Source: Bartonella rattimassiliensis 15908 (GTDB lineage Bacteria; Pseudomonadota; Alphaproteobacteria; Rhizobiales; Rhizobiaceae). Taken from it: a stretch of DNA of 64,000 nucleotides. Both the position numbers and the translations under genes were made by a program. The DNA is taken from NCBI RefSeq assembly GCF_000278215.1, contig NZ_JH725064.1, forward strand, positions 243,587 to 307,586. Reading direction: 5' to 3'. A model generated the notes under the pieces. It ran no database searches and was not told the origin of the DNA. It saw nothing but the letters and a program-made list of their open reading frames with translations. Positions 18,541-29,499 of the stretch are shown here, one piece after another. Positions within the stretch are counted from its first letter, which is position 1, and every line of letters starts with the position of its first letter.

Positions 18541-20448
18541 ATGTCAATCATGACTACCAACCTTGGCGGCAACAACAAAAGCTTGACAAACAACTCTTCC
18601 CCCCCAATTATTAACAATGAAGCTTTTAAGAAAGCTCTTTCCTCCTGTATGCGTGCAATTGCCGGTACATCCCATCTAGAAGTTTCCTTTAGCTTCAACA
18701 AGCCATCTTTAAGCGAAAATTGTGCGCGTTTACCAGAGTTACCACAACACGCAACAAATAGAGATATCACGGTTACCCGTGGCTTAGGTGATTCCATGGC
18801 TCTGCGCAAAGCATGGCATGATAACCGCATTCACATGCAATTTTCTCCACAAGAATCAGAAGCACAAGCTATCTTTGATTCTCTCGAACAAACACGTGTT
18901 GAAGCAATTGGCATCTTAGCCATGGAGGGGCTTGCAAAAAACCTTGATGTCATGCTCGCCGATAAATACAAAAGAGCTCATTATCATAAGATTAGTAGCC
19001 AAAGTGAAGCTCCCCTCCAAGAAGCGATTGCACTTTTATTGCGCGAAAAAATCACAAAGCGCTTAGCCCCAAAAGAAGCAGGTCCTGTGTTAGAATTGTG
19101 GCGTCAAGAACTCGAACAAAAAGCCGCAACACAACTCAATGAGCTCACACACCATATTTACAACCAACAGGCTTTTGCACAGCTCGTTCGCCAAATGCTT
19201 GCGACACTTAAAATGACAAAGAAACAATATAAAACTTCAAACGGCGAAAATAATAAAAAATTAAAAAACGCGTGTAAACCTCAAAATCAAACAGAAGAAG
19301 AAAATCAAAACAAAAAATATTCTCAAAGTAAAGAGCAAACAAACACCGAACAAGAAAGTGATGTGCAAGACGCAGGCAAAACACAAGCAACACAATCAGG
19401 CAACAGTGATCAAACTGACGTTGAACAAAAAAATGGACCTTGGAAAGAAAATTCTCGTAACCCCAAGCGTCTTTTTTCCAATTCGGAACAAATGGAAAAA
19501 CTTGGCAATTATAAAATATTCACCCGTCAATTTGATGAAATTTTGGAAGCAACAGATTTTTGTTCTGAAAACGAGTTAGATCACTTACGCCGTTGTCTTG
19601 ATAAGCAAATCAGCCATCTCCAAAACATTGTTGGACGTTTAGCAAACCGTCTCCATCGCCGCCTTATGGCTCAACAAAATCGCAACTGGAACTTTGACCT
19701 TGAAGAAGGATATCTGGATACAGCACGACTTCCACGTCTGATTATTGATCCCATGCAACCCCTTTCTTTTAAAATGGAAAGCAATACCCAATTTCGGGAT
19801 ACGGTTGTTTCACTCCTTATTGATAATTCTGGCTCGATGCGCGGACGCCCTATTAGCGTTGCCGCAAGTTGTGCTGATATTTTGGCACAAACTCTTGAAC
19901 GTTGTGGTGTCAAAGTTGAAATTTTAGGTTTTACCACCAAAACTTGGAAAGGGGGAAAATCACGCGAAAAATGGCTCGAACAAGATAAGCCTAACCATCC
20001 TGGACGCCTTAATGATTTGTGTCACATCATCTATAAAAGTGCTGATACCCCATGGCGTCGAGCACGACGCAATTTAGGTTTAATGATGCAAGAAGGATTA
20101 TTAAAAGAAAATATCGATGGAGAAGCGTTGATTTGGGCTCATCAACGCCTTTTATCACGGCGTGAACAACGTCGCATTCTCATGATCATTTCTGATGGTG
20201 CCCCTATTGACGATTCGACATTATCAGTCAACTCCAGTAACTATCTAGAAAAACATTTACGCGCAGTGATTCAAGAAATTCAAACACATTCCCCCATCGA
20301 ACTCATTGCCATTGGAATTGGTCATGATGTCACACGTTATTACCAACATGCTGTAACAATTATGAATGCTGAAGAACTTGCTGACGCCATAACAAAACAA
20401 TTAGAATTACTTTTTAGTGGTAAAATGCCTCGTATTTATAAGAAATAA
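18541..20448 (+). CDS. cobT: Cobaltochelatase subunit CobT (VWA domain)
   Basis: A 635-aa protein with the CobT layout: an N-terminal helical domain, a long polar Gln/Glu/Asn/Lys-rich linker at about 225-310, and a C-terminal von Willebrand A domain. The MIDAS motif is Asp428-x-Ser430-x-Ser432 ([11 protein letters not shown]), followed by LEILGFTT-like and [15 protein letters not shown] segments. It forms a two-ring complex with CobS. The tight spacing to cobS indicates an operon. The linker is a region of low sequence constraint. Confidence 0.93.
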   Translation: MSIMTTNLGGNNKSLTNNSSPPIINNEAFKKALSSCMRAIAGTSHLEVSFSFNKPSLSENCARLPELPQHATNRDITVTRGLGDSMALRKAWHDNRIHMQFSPQESEAQAIFDSLEQTRVEAIGILAMEGLAKNLDVMLADKYKRAHYHKISSQSEAPLQEAIALLLREKITKRLAPKEAGPVLELWRQELEQKAATQLNELTHHIYNQQAFAQLVRQMLATLKMTKKQYKTSNGENNKKLKNACKPQNQTEEENQNKKYSQSKEQTNTEQESDVQDAGKTQATQSGNSDQTDVEQKNGPWKENSRNPKRLFSNSEQMEKLGNYKIFTRQFDEILEATDFCSENELDHLRRCLDKQISHLQNIVGRLANRLHRRLMAQQNRNWNFDLEEGYLDTARLPRLIIDPMQPLSFKMESNTQFRDTVVSLLIDNSGSMRGRPISVAASCADILAQTLERCGVKVEILGFTTKTWKGGKSREKWLEQDKPNHPGRLNDLCHIIYKSADTPWRRARRNLGLMMQEGLLKENIDGEALIWAHQRLLSRREQRRILMIISDGAPIDDSTLSVNSSNYLEKHLRAVIQEIQTHSPIELIAIGIGHDVTRYYQHAVTIMNAEELADAITKQLELLFSGKMPRIYKK

Positions 20449-21279
20449 GCTTTCCTTAAATCAGCTAATTATTCCATTTTAAAGTTATCTCTATCATTAC
20501 ACCATTGGAATTTAATAGCGAAAAACCTGAAAAAATCCTACAAATTGAAGATCGAACTTTAAGGAAACTTCCTTTAAAGAAGTTTTTACTTTACTTGATG
20601 CATTATGAATTCTAAAAGAAATTCTCCATAACTCTTCAAAAATTATAATAAATTTGTCAATTGTAATGAATTTATTTCTCTGGTTTTATTGCCATTGCTC
20701 AGTTTCCTTTGAAATTTTGCATTTATGACCATGCCCTAAAGTACTATTTAAATTAAAATGTTGAATAATCAGCCGTTTTTGTTTCTATCTTATGTTATTT
20801 CTCAATATTTAGATATTGAAATACACGTACATAGAAAAATATCTCTACAGAACATGGCTTAAAATGCTGTTCTCACAAAAAATACGAAATTATAATGTGC
20901 AATCTTCTACTTGCAGTAAAACAAGAAGATAAAAGTTATATTTATTATACACAAAAGAAGAATTCCCCCAATAAGATGTTTTAAACACTAAGCGTTATTT
21001 TATAAAAGAATTAGCAGAAATAGATTCATAACGATTTTGACCCAAAAAATGTCCAAAACAAGCGAAAGGCAAATGGCTCCCTAACCTTTCAAAACAGTAT
21101 TTTCCACGGATAAACTATGCAACATAAGCTCTCATCTCATTGATCAAAGAAAAAGCCTTTACGCACATAAAATATAAGAAAAAACACGAAAAATAGGACA
21201 CCCTTATATAGCGTATTCGCCGTCTACTTTAAAGAAACACTCCACCTCGCTTTCAAGTCCATTTCACGAGAATATCTAT
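20449..21279. other. Non-coding spacer left of the inverted repeat, ending in an integrase fragment
   Basis: No supported gene. At about 21215-21275 the minus strand reads as the integrase CRREM..LRDVSLK segment (plus strand CTTTAAAGAAACACTCC...CATTTCACGAG). Further left, about 20990-21060, the minus strand can be read as GQNRYESISANSFIK, which may be a later part of the same decayed integrase. The latter is tentative. Confidence 0.4.
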
Positions 21280-22507
21280 ATATGCCTAACGCAAAATATA
21301 GAATAATTCTTTCTCTTTACAAACTGCAGACCAACAGAAAAATCCTCTGTCCAAACTTCCAATCTTTCAAGATAAACCAATATGTTTCTAGCGTCTAATA
21401 TTTCCCTTTTATTATTGCATTAAAGTTCTTCATAAATAAGTTTTTATGAGCGGAGGAGGATGAACCTTGAGAGATGCTTCTTTAAAGCAAAAGCATGTAA
21501 ATTTGTAACATGTAATGTCAGTTTAATTTTGGATCTTTTATTTTGTCAGCAGGAGATGATTTTCTGTGAAAAGCGAGAGAAAAAGAGAGTGTGATACACA
21601 ATCTCCATTCTCTAAAAGGTATAGGTATTTTTGAAAATTGTAAAACCGAATAAAAAAGACAGTAACACATCTCACTTTGCAAATACCTTCTCTGACTTGA
21701 CTTTGCGCTTTTTATGCAAATACGTTTTTTACGTTATATTCATAAAAATCAGATTGATGGGGATCTATGAATAATCTCTGGATGGGAATAAAAAAAATTG
21801 ATGTGATACTAAAAAAGTTTTGCATATATTACTATTATTACTATGCGCAATCATTTTTACGCTTAATCAAAATGTAAGTTGATATTATAATCTATTTTAT
21901 CTACCTCCAATGTTGTTCGATAGACTTGTGCACTTACGGGGGGCATAAAAAAAGCTTTTTTCTTTCTTAATTACTTTTATTCATACGCAAATCTTGCTGT
22001 GATGTGCAAGCGAATGATTTTTGTTGATTTAACATGAAACAATTTGGGACGACAAATTTACAGTATAAGAACTTCTTATACGTGGAATAACAATGCATTA
22101 ATTTTAATTAAATCAAATGTTTTGCATCATGAAAGCATTGAGAATTCAAGAAATAATTCATAGCAGTGGTGACGAAAAAATAAAGTCACAATAACCAACC
22201 AAAAACTGATTATTTTCTCATAGTGAAGCATTCTCTAAAATATTTTTCAAATAACTTTTAAGAAGATTTATGCAAATAACGTCGTGCAATTAAACCAGTA
22301 TCACCGTAAATGCCAAGATCATTGAGTTTATATGTTGAAAGACAGCTTAACGCATTAACGATCCAACGATAACGACGTCAATTACTATAAGAACGTAGAA
22401 TATTCACGCCATCTACTTAAAATTTGTATCACACTCTTCCGTGAGAAAAAAGCATATTACTAAAAATAGTTGTACTATAATGTCATAATAAGTATGCATT
22501 TACACAT

Positions 22508-22544
22508 AAAAAAGCCCTTTGAAACTTGTCTCATGTGAAAGAGC
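22508..22544 (-). terminator. Terminator of the left-arm purH copy
   Basis: Mirror of the right-arm terminator at 29030-29066. AAAAAAGCCC is followed by a stem pairing GCCCTTT with AAAGAGC. On the minus strand the hairpin precedes a run of T. Confidence 0.5.
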
Positions 22545-22754
22545 AACCATTAAAGTTATTAGTAACAGTAATATTCTATGCTTAAAACAATGGTTAATTA
22601 TGTGCGTTCGTTGCGATAATAAACTTCTTCATCGCACATAGAACTTCCTGGTTGAATAACAGCTTCCATTTCAACACTTATCAATCAACATGCAGCGATT
22701 ATAAAAAACTTCCTGAAATATTCGTCTTATATGAAGAGAAAATCACAAAAATTA

Positions 22755-23806
22755 TCAATGGCGGAAATGCCGTGTTCCTGTAAAAACCATAGCCAACCCT
22801 TGTGCATCAGCTGCGGCGATAACTTCTTCATCGCGCATAGATCCTCCTGGTTGAATAATGGCTGTTGCACCTGCTTCAGCTACTGCTAATAAACCATCTG
22901 CAAAAGGAAAAAATGCATCTGATGCAACAACTGATCCTTTTGTAAGAGTTTCTGTTAAGCCTGCTCTTTGGGCACTTTCTGCTGCTTTACTTGCAGCAAT
23001 TTTTGCTGAATCAAGCCGGCTCATTTGTCCAGCACCAATTCCAACTGTTGCATTATTTTTCGCGTAAACAATAGCATTTGATTTAACGTGTTTTACGACA
23101 CGAAAAGCAAATTGAAGATCACGCAGTTCATCTTGAGTTGGTGCCCGCTTTGTCACCACTTGCAATTGGAGATCATCAACCACCACATTATCACGTGATT
23201 GCACTAAAATGCCTCCCGCAAGTGTTTTTGCAAGAAGTCCTCCACAACGTGGATCAGGGATACCACCTGTAATGAGCAAACGAAGGTTTTTTTTCTGCGC
23301 AATTATTTCACGGGCAGACATTGTCGCATCAGGAGCAATAATAATTTCCGTAAAAATTTTAACAATCTCTTCCGCACATTCTTCATCAAGGGGCTGATTT
23401 AAAGCCACAATTCCACCAAACGCTGATACATTATCACACATAAGAGCTTTCAAATAAGCTTCTTTCAAATTTTTCCCTTCTGCAACACCACAAGGATTAG
23501 CATGTTTAATAAGAGCAACAGCAGCAGTGTTTTGTGGATCAAATTCAGCTACAAGCTCAAAGGCTGCATCCGTATCATTTAGATTGTTATAAGAAAGTGC
23601 TTTGCCTTGTAAAAGTTTTGCTGTTGCAATACCAAAACGTTGGTCATTATTGCGATAAAATGCTGCTTGTTGATGAGGATTTTCTCCATAGCGCATAACA
23701 TTTTCAAGATGACCAGAAAAACTCTGCCACAATGGCATTTCAATTTTTAAATCGCGCGCAAACCATGCTGCTATTGCTGTATCATACGCAGCAGTATGTG
23801 CATAAG
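22755..23806 (-). pseudogene. purH: 5'-truncated purH copy (AICAR transformylase part only)
   Basis: Identical, as far as compared, to residues 190-539 of the full-length purH at 27200-28819. It breaks off exactly at the arm boundary. The longest in-frame ATG (23738) would give a 327-aa product starting [23 protein letters not shown], covering nearly all of the AICAR formyltransferase domain including the catalytic Lys-His pair ([10 protein letters not shown]), but without the IMP cyclohydrolase domain. No promoter or clear ribosome binding site for such a product was recognised. It is probably silent unless the segment inverts, when it would become the 3' end of the complete gene. Confidence 0.85.
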
Positions 23807-23937
23807 TAATAAAAACATTCTGTGTTAGAGCTCTTAACTTTAGTTAGCAAGTCATAAGATATTATTATAAATTAACATGCCCCGCAAAGCATAGTGTACA
23901 ATTCTCTTGGTTCAAAAAAACAAAAAGACAAAGATCA

Positions 23938-24621
23938 TTACTGATTACAAACAAAAGAAGAATCATCCTTTGAATGACTTTGATAAAAAGGCAGCTTTAT
24001 AATGTTAAGAATTGTTCCATAAGGAATCAACATAAACAGGCTCATCACAATTTTTACCGAAAAATCACCAAAAGCGAGTGAAAGCCAAACTGGCATACCC
24101 ATCCCACCCCAAAAAGTACTCTCCATGAGTGAACTATCAGCATACCCCATTATTTTATCAAGAACTGCAAAAAAGCTAGAAAAAGCAAATGAAAAAAACA
24201 GCACTGTATCCAAAGCCGAACCAACCAACGCTGCTGCTAAAGGTGCTTTCCACCATGTTTTACGCCGCAACGGAGTAAAAACAATAATATCAATGAGTTG
24301 CCCAAATAAAAATGCTAAACTAGAAGCAATTGCAAGCCGCGGCGTCGCTAATACCCAAGAAACGATTCCCCCCACAAAAAAACCAGCATAAACCACCCGA
24401 CGTGCAGCAGATGGACCATAAAAACGATTAGTTAAATCATTGATCAAAAAAGCAAATGGATAGGTAAAAGCACCATAAGTCAAAAGCTCATTCAAACCAA
24501 ACCAATAGACAGGATATTGAACCAAAATATTAGAAGCAGTGACAGCAAGACACATTGCAAAAATAGAAAAAATAATATATCTTTTCTTTTGCTGTTCTAA
24601 CAAAGAACCACTTGATGGCAT
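23938..24621 (-). CDS. Queuosine precursor transporter (VUT/YhhQ family)
   Basis: A 227-aa polytopic membrane protein of the vitamin uptake transporter family (DUF165/YhhQ), known in E. coli to import queuosine precursors (preQ0/preQ1). About six hydrophobic segments are visible. The conserved motif around YGAFTYPFAFLINDLTNRFYG at about 44-64 is the family signature, and LAFLFGQLIDIIVF lies in the middle. The length is normal. The gene is 122 bases from the left arm boundary. The substrate is inferred from the family. Confidence 0.85.
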   Translation of the reverse strand: MPSSGSLLEQQKKRYIIFSIFAMCLAVTASNILVQYPVYWFGLNELLTYGAFTYPFAFLINDLTNRFYGPSAARRVVYAGFFVGGIVSWVLATPRLAIASSLAFLFGQLIDIIVFTPLRRKTWWKAPLAAALVGSALDTVLFFSFAFSSFFAVLDKIMGYADSSLMESTFWGGMGMPVWLSLAFGDFSVKIVMSLFMLIPYGTILNIIKLPFYQSHSKDDSSFVCNQ

Positions 24622-24771
24622 TTTTTAACCTGTAACATGGAACCAATAAAGTAAAATGATTAACTAACAAATTTCCTAAAAAGTACGTTTTTAGTACAAA
24701 AATAGAAATTAAAGTAATACTAAACCTAAAACAATGGTGCTAAAAGCTATGCGGCTTGTTTAGCCTTTCAT

Positions 24772-25065
24772 TCATTTCTCTTGCTCAGCCTTTTTCTTAA
24801 CGATTTGGCGTTTTAATAAGCGGGCACGTTGCGATAATTCTTTGTCATCTGCTTTGATCAGAAAACCATCAAGACCACCGCGGTGCTCAACAGAACGCAA
24901 CGCACTCGCTGAAATCCGCAAACGATAACTTTGCTGTAACACTTCTGAAATCAACGTCACATTGCAAAGATTCGGTAAAAAACGACGCCGAGTCTTATTA
25001 TTTGCATGGCTAACATTATTACCATACAGAACTGCCTTCCCTGTCAATTCACATGCACGAGACAT
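24772..25065 (-). CDS. rpmB: 50S ribosomal protein L28
   Basis: A 97-aa bL28 starting at the ATG at 25065 ([10 protein letters not shown]). An in-frame ATG 9 bases upstream is possible but less typical. Diagnostic segments are [24 protein letters not shown] near the N-terminus and [16 protein letters not shown], with a basic Lys/Arg-rich C-terminus as in alphaproteobacteria. It is monocistronic, with surf1 divergent about 275 bases away. An essential ribosomal gene inside the putative invertible segment is notable. Confidence 0.97.
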   Translation of the reverse strand: MSRACELTGKAVLYGNNVSHANNKTRRRFLPNLCNVTLISEVLQQSYRLRISASALRSVEHRGGLDGFLIKADDKELSQRARLLKRQIVKKKAEQEK

Positions 25066-25341
25066 AAATTTCACCCTTAAACTCTAAGAAATTTTACAAA
25101 TCCCGATACTCAAAAAAATAGAATGAACGCAAAACATACATACGACAACCTCGAATGAGCATTGGGAAGCTTCTTTCTAATAGGGTGTAGACAACAAAAG
25201 GTCAAGTCTTTTATAAAACCTTTTTCATCTTCTATGAGGACACGCTTTTTCTTTTTCTGAAATTAAAGCGTATAAAATGCTTTTTTAAAAGTTGCACCAT
25301 GTTAAAATGAAAACGTATTGTCCTGAAAGGAAGTATAAATC

Positions 25342-26124
25342 ATGAGAAAAAAAGAAGCCACTATGACAAAGCTTCAAGAAAATCCTAGACGTTTTTCTTC
25401 TTTTTTGTTCGGAACTTTATGTATTTGTCTTTTCCTTCTCTTTAGCGCATTAGGTATATGGCAAGTACAACGGTTAAATTGGAAAACAAATCTTATCACC
25501 AGTGCCAATCAGCGCATTCATTTGTCTCCCATAAAAGCTCCCCCCAAAAATCAATGGGGAGATGTTACTTTTGAAAAATACGAATACCAACCTGTTATTA
25601 TTACAGGAAAACTTTTAACAGATAAAAACATTTTGGTCATTGCTACCGCTCAAAATACTACGGGTTATTGGGTTTTGACTCCTTTACAAGCCACTGACAA
25701 TACACTAACCTTTATTAACCGTGGCTTTATCCCCATGGATGAACGTAACAATTTTCAACACTCAGAGCAATTGCATACAAATGCTTCATCTCAGCAAAAT
25801 TCTACCACAGAAAAACAAACGACAATCATAGGTTTATTACGTATGAGTGAAAAAAATGGATTTTTTCCACGTAAAAATAATCCTGACAAGAATTTATGGT
25901 ATACACGTGATCTTTCTACTATGGCACAAAAACTTGGTCTATCCACTGTTGCTCCGTATTTCATTGATGCTGGAAAAAAAACAGCTACACAAGCAAATTT
26001 TCCTGTTACTGGCCTCACTGTTGTGCATTTTCGAAATAATCATCTTGTGTACGCAATCACGTGGTTTATTTTAGCAGCTGGGGTATTAGGAGCTTTTCTT
26101 TTTCTGCTACGGCAGAAAAACTGA
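25342..26124 (+). CDS. SURF1-family cytochrome oxidase assembly protein
   Basis: A 260-aa SURF1-like protein, needed for assembly of haem a-containing cytochrome c oxidase. It has an N-terminal membrane helix (about 19-37), the LGIWQVQRLNWK motif directly after it, the central FINRGFIPMDERN motif and a C-terminal helix (about 235-256) after NNHLVYAITWF. These are the family landmarks. The start at 25342 has an AAGGAAG box at good spacing. The ATG at 25363 is an alternative. The gene normally sits in a cox operon in relatives, but no cox genes are present here. Confidence 0.9.
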   Translation: MRKKEATMTKLQENPRRFSSFLFGTLCICLFLLFSALGIWQVQRLNWKTNLITSANQRIHLSPIKAPPKNQWGDVTFEKYEYQPVIITGKLLTDKNILVIATAQNTTGYWVLTPLQATDNTLTFINRGFIPMDERNNFQHSEQLHTNASSQQNSTTEKQTTIIGLLRMSEKNGFFPRKNNPDKNLWYTRDLSTMAQKLGLSTVAPYFIDAGKKTATQANFPVTGLTVVHFRNNHLVYAITWFILAAGVLGAFLFLLRQKN

Positions 26125-27199
26125 AAAATAACAAGAAAAATACCTTCCCAAATACAGTTATTAATGCGCTTTACAATAGAGCATATCTTAACATTGTTAT
26201 GTTAAAAGCTTTACACACTGAAAATCTGGCCTTTCAAGAGACAATAACTTGATTTATAATAATACTAACATATTATAACTGTAAAAAAGGCCTTAGATAT
26301 CGTAAGAAGTTTTCACTTTAAATCTTCTTATGCTGAAGCAATCAAAATCATTATTTTGCACCCTACAAGCGAAGATAAATATCTCTTCTATCTCAAATGC
26401 CAAGCGTTGTTAAAATATTGAGAATTGACAAAAAACAATATGAGCAATCTTTGGCTAAAAAATAGAAGAAATGCAATAAGACAACAGAGTTTTGCATCTC
26501 TTTATCATTAAAAGCACTAAAATCATTGAATAAGTTCTTTGTCTTTCTCAATGTTATTTCATCTTTTGATGTTGCTCGTCCTCATAAAAGATAAGGCTTC
26601 ATTGTATTTCATTTTTATGCTAAGATATAGGCTAATATCATCTTATTTCTCAGCTCTCACTGTTGCTCTATTTTTGCATTTAAGCATTGTATAAGAAAAG
26701 TTTCTGTCTCTGAATACAAGGGAGTAAAATGAGAAAATCTAATTACGTTCAGTGCTATCATTCAACATAGAAAGCTCAATTACCATTATAAATCAATTTA
26801 TAGTAAACAAGGTTTTATTTTTTGACTTCTTTCCACCATCTCAAAGCTCAAAAATTCTGAATCCACTCCGATCTTTAAACAATCTGGATTCTTACCAAGT
26901 AGATCCCTGTTATTTTTCCACTTATATAATTATAACAACTCCACGAAAAAGCTCTATCTAATAATATTTACCATGCACTAAAAAATATTTAATGTATCAA
27001 TGAAATTTTATCCTCTATCATCACACCTCAAGTGACGGTATTTTACAGAACAATAGGATATAGAAACAAGCAGTGTCATTCTTAGTATATTTTAACAAGA
27101 CAATTTATCCTTTCGGTGTATTCTGCTAAAAGTTTATAGTATAATCGTACACTCTTATTTTATTATAGTTTTAACTCTTTCATTTTTAAGGCTTTTATT
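26125..27199. other. Spacer upstream of purH with two integrase-relic fragments
   Basis: No intact gene. 26250-26400 (plus) is the integrase upstream element (TTGATTTATAATAAT, TATCGTAAG, CACTTTAAATC, GCAATCAAAATCATT). 26565-26815 (minus) is a second fragment in opposite orientation. It has GTTGCTC and TTGCATTTAAGCA..GTATAAGAA corresponding to the integrase start, and AGAAAATCT..TTACG and ATTATAAATCAATTTATAG corresponding to its upstream element. The purH promoter should lie between about 27000 and 27180. TATAAT-like boxes are abundant and I cannot pick one. Confidence 0.45.
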
Positions 27200-28819
27200 A
27201 TGGGTATTGTTGCCAAAAAATTTTCCACACCTGATCTTCATCGGGTTCGTCGTGTTCTTCTTTCTGTATCTGATAAAACAGGTGTGGTCGCATTTGCACA
27301 AGCCCTTCATACTGCTTACAATGTTGAATTGATTTCAACAGGAGGCACAGCCAAAGCTCTTATAACTTCTGGTTTACCTGTAAAAGATGTTGCTGAAGTG
27401 ACAGGATTTCCTGAAATAATGGATGGGCGTGTTAAAACACTCCATCCTTTGATTCATGGTGCTTTGTTAGGAATAAGAGAAGATCCTAGCCATAGAGCTA
27501 CTATGGAAAAGAACAACATTTATGGAATTGATCTTTTAATTGTGAATCTTTATCCTTTTGAAGAGACGATCCAATCGGGAGCGGATAATCAAACGATTCT
27601 TGAAAATATTGATATCGGTGGACCAGCAATGATTCGTGCGGCAGCAAAAAATCATGCTTATACCGGTGTTGTAACCGCAATAAACGACTACGATGCGGTT
27701 TTAGCTGAATTAAAGCAGCATAATGGATGTTTAAGCTTATCCATGCGTCGTCAACTAGCAATGCGGGCTTATGCACATACTGCTGCGTATGATACAGCAA
27801 TAGCAGCATGGTTTGCGCGCGATTTAAAAATTGAAATGCCATTGTGGCAGAGTTTTTCTGGTCATCTTGAAAATGTTATGCGCTATGGAGAAAATCCTCA
27901 TCAACAAGCAGCATTTTATCGCAATAATGACCAACGTTTTGGTATTGCAACAGCAAAACTTTTACAAGGCAAAGCACTTTCTTATAACAATCTAAATGAT
28001 ACGGATGCAGCCTTTGAGCTTGTAGCTGAATTTGATCCACAAAACACTGCTGCTGTTGCTCTTATTAAACATGCTAATCCTTGTGGTGTTGCAGAAGGGA
28101 AAAATTTGAAAGAAGCTTATTTGAAAGCTCTTATGTGTGATAATGTATCAGCGTTTGGTGGAATTGTGGCTTTAAATCAGCCCCTTGATGAAGAATGTGC
28201 GGAAGAGATTGTTAAAATTTTTACGGAAATTATTATTGCTCCTGATGCGACAATGTCTGCCCGTGAAATAATTGCGCAGAAAAAAAACCTTCGTTTGCTC
28301 ATTACAGGTGGTATCCCTGATCCACGTTGTGGAGGACTTCTTGCAAAAACACTTGCGGGAGGCATTTTAGTGCAATCACGTGATAATGTGGTGGTTGATG
28401 ATCTCCAATTGCAAGTGGTGACAAAGCGGGCACCAACTCAAGATGAACTGCGTGATCTTCAATTTGCTTTTCGTGTCGTAAAACACGTTAAATCAAATGC
28501 TATTGTTTACGCGAAAAATAATGCAACAGTTGGAATTGGTGCTGGACAAATGAGCCGGCTTGATTCAGCAAAAATTGCTGCAAGTAAAGCAGCAGAAAGT
28601 GCCCAAAGAGCAGGCTTAACAGAAACTCTTACAAAAGGATCAGTTGTTGCATCAGATGCATTTTTTCCTTTTGCAGATGGTTTATTAGCAGTAGCTGAAG
28701 CAGGTGCAACAGCCATTATTCAACCAGGAGGATCTATGCGCGATGAAGAAGTTATCGCCGCAGCTGATGCACAAGGGTTGGCTATGGTTTTTACAGGAAC
28801 ACGGCATTTCCGCCATTGA
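27200..28819 (+). CDS. purH: Bifunctional AICAR formyltransferase/IMP cyclohydrolase
   Basis: Catalyses the last two steps of IMP synthesis: formylation of AICAR, then ring closure. The 539-aa length is normal. The N-terminal MGS-like IMP cyclohydrolase domain (about 15-150) has [35 protein letters not shown] and the [11 protein letters not shown] segment. The C-terminal AICAR transformylase domain (about 205-539) has the catalytic Lys290-His291 pair ([10 protein letters not shown]), [11 protein letters not shown] and [10 protein letters not shown], and ends TGTRHFRH. The last 1,052 bases lie in the right repeat arm and are shared with the truncated copy at 22755-23806, so only codons 1-189 are unique. 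In Rhizobiales purH commonly lies next to rsmB and the heparinase-like gene in one orientation. Here it is opposite to them. Confidence 0.97.
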   Translation: MGIVAKKFSTPDLHRVRRVLLSVSDKTGVVAFAQALHTAYNVELISTGGTAKALITSGLPVKDVAEVTGFPEIMDGRVKTLHPLIHGALLGIREDPSHRATMEKNNIYGIDLLIVNLYPFEETIQSGADNQTILENIDIGGPAMIRAAAKNHAYTGVVTAINDYDAVLAELKQHNGCLSLSMRRQLAMRAYAHTAAYDTAIAAWFARDLKIEMPLWQSFSGHLENVMRYGENPHQQAAFYRNNDQRFGIATAKLLQGKALSYNNLNDTDAAFELVAEFDPQNTAAVALIKHANPCGVAEGKNLKEAYLKALMCDNVSAFGGIVALNQPLDEECAEEIVKIFTEIIIAPDATMSAREIIAQKKNLRLLITGGIPDPRCGGLLAKTLAGGILVQSRDNVVVDDLQLQVVTKRAPTQDELRDLQFAFRVVKHVKSNAIVYAKNNATVGIGAGQMSRLDSAKIAASKAAESAQRAGLTETLTKGSVVASDAFFPFADGLLAVAEAGATAIIQPGGSMRDEEVIAAADAQGLAMVFTGTRHFRH

Positions 28820-28904
28820 TAATTTTTGTGATTTTCTCTTCATATAAGACGAATATTTCAGGAAGTTTTTTATAATCGCTGCATGTTGATTGATAAGTGT
28901 TGAA

Positions 28905-28980
28905 ATGGAAGCTGTTATTCAACCAGGAAGTTCTATGTGCGATGAAGAAGTTTATTATCGCAACGAACGCACATAATTAA
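28905..28980 (+). pseudogene. Fragment repeating the purH 3' region
   Basis: About 70 bases resembling purH 28705-28780. ATTCAACCAGGA..TCTATG.GCGATGAAGAAGTT recurs with substitutions, 85 bases after the purH stop. A mirrored copy is at 22594-22669 on the other arm. Confidence 0.75.
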
Positions 28981-29029
28981 CCATTGTTTTAAGCATAGAA
29001 TATTACTGTTACTAATAACTTTAATGGTT

Positions 29030-29066
29030 GCTCTTTCACATGAGACAAGTTTCAAAGGGCTTTTTT
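29030..29066 (+). terminator. Terminator downstream of purH
   Basis: The arm GCTCTTT (29030-29036) pairs with AAAGGGC (29054-29060, one G-U pair), with a 17-base loop that has some internal pairing, followed by TTTTTT (29061-29066). It lies about 210 bases after the purH stop, beyond the purH-tail fragment. Confidence 0.55.
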
Positions 29067-29159
29067 ATGTGTAAATGCATACTTATTATGACATTATAGT
29101 ACAACTATTTTTAGTAATATGCTTTTTTCTCACGGAAGAGTGTGATACAAATTTTAAGT

Positions 29160-29316
29160 AGATGGCGTGAATATTCTACGTTCTTATAGTAATTGACGTC
29201 GTTATCGTTGGATCGTTAATGCGTTAAGCTGTCTTTCAACATATAAACTCAATGATCTTGGCATTTACGGTGATACTGGTTTAATTGCACGACGTTATTT
29301 GCATAAATCTTCTTAA
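29160..29316 (+). pseudogene. Broken DUF1127 (YjiS-like) small protein gene
   Basis: One frame reads VNILRSYSN, a TGA stop, then RRYRWIVNALSCLSTYKLND and LGIYGDTGLIARRYL, ending at TAA (about 29316). The DUF1127 pattern has a small Arg-rich protein with a motif like ELSxLSDREL.DIGL..G.I. Here the expected Trp codon (TGG) is TGA, and the start is GTG where ATG is likely ancestral. An identical mirrored copy is in the left arm (22258-22414). Small DUF1127 proteins in alphaproteobacteria have been linked to RNA and phosphate regulation. This copy is probably dead. Confidence 0.6.
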
Positions 29317-29499
29317 AAGTTATTTGAAAAATATTTTAGAGAATGCTTCACTATGAGAAAATAATCAGTTTTTGGTTGGTTATTGTGACTTTATTTTTTC
29401 GTCACCACTGCTATGAATTATTTCTTGAATTCTCAATGTTTTCATGATGCAAAACATTTGATTTAATTAAAATTAATGCATTGTTATTCCACGTATAAG

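Larger units (their letters stand above)
21280..23806 (-). repeat. Left arm of a 2,527-bp inverted repeat
   Basis: Reverse complement of 27768-30294. Paired positions sum to 51574 at every point checked: the arm ends, the purH stop (22755/28819) and the interior landmarks. There is therefore no net indel between arms, and no mismatch was found in the stretches compared by eye. The arm contains the truncated purH, the purH-tail fragment, a terminator, a DUF1127 relic and two integrase fragments, all mirrored on the right arm. Confidence 0.95.
23807..27767. other. Central segment between inverted-repeat arms (candidate invertible region)
   Basis: A 3,961-bp unique segment bounded by the two arms. 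It holds the yhhQ-type transporter gene and rpmB on the minus strand, and surf1 and the first 568 bases of purH on the plus strand. Because both arms carry the same purH 3' part pointing outward, inversion of this segment would reconnect the 5' part to the other arm and restore an intact gene. No recombinase gene is inside. Homologous recombination would be sufficient. Confidence 0.7.
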
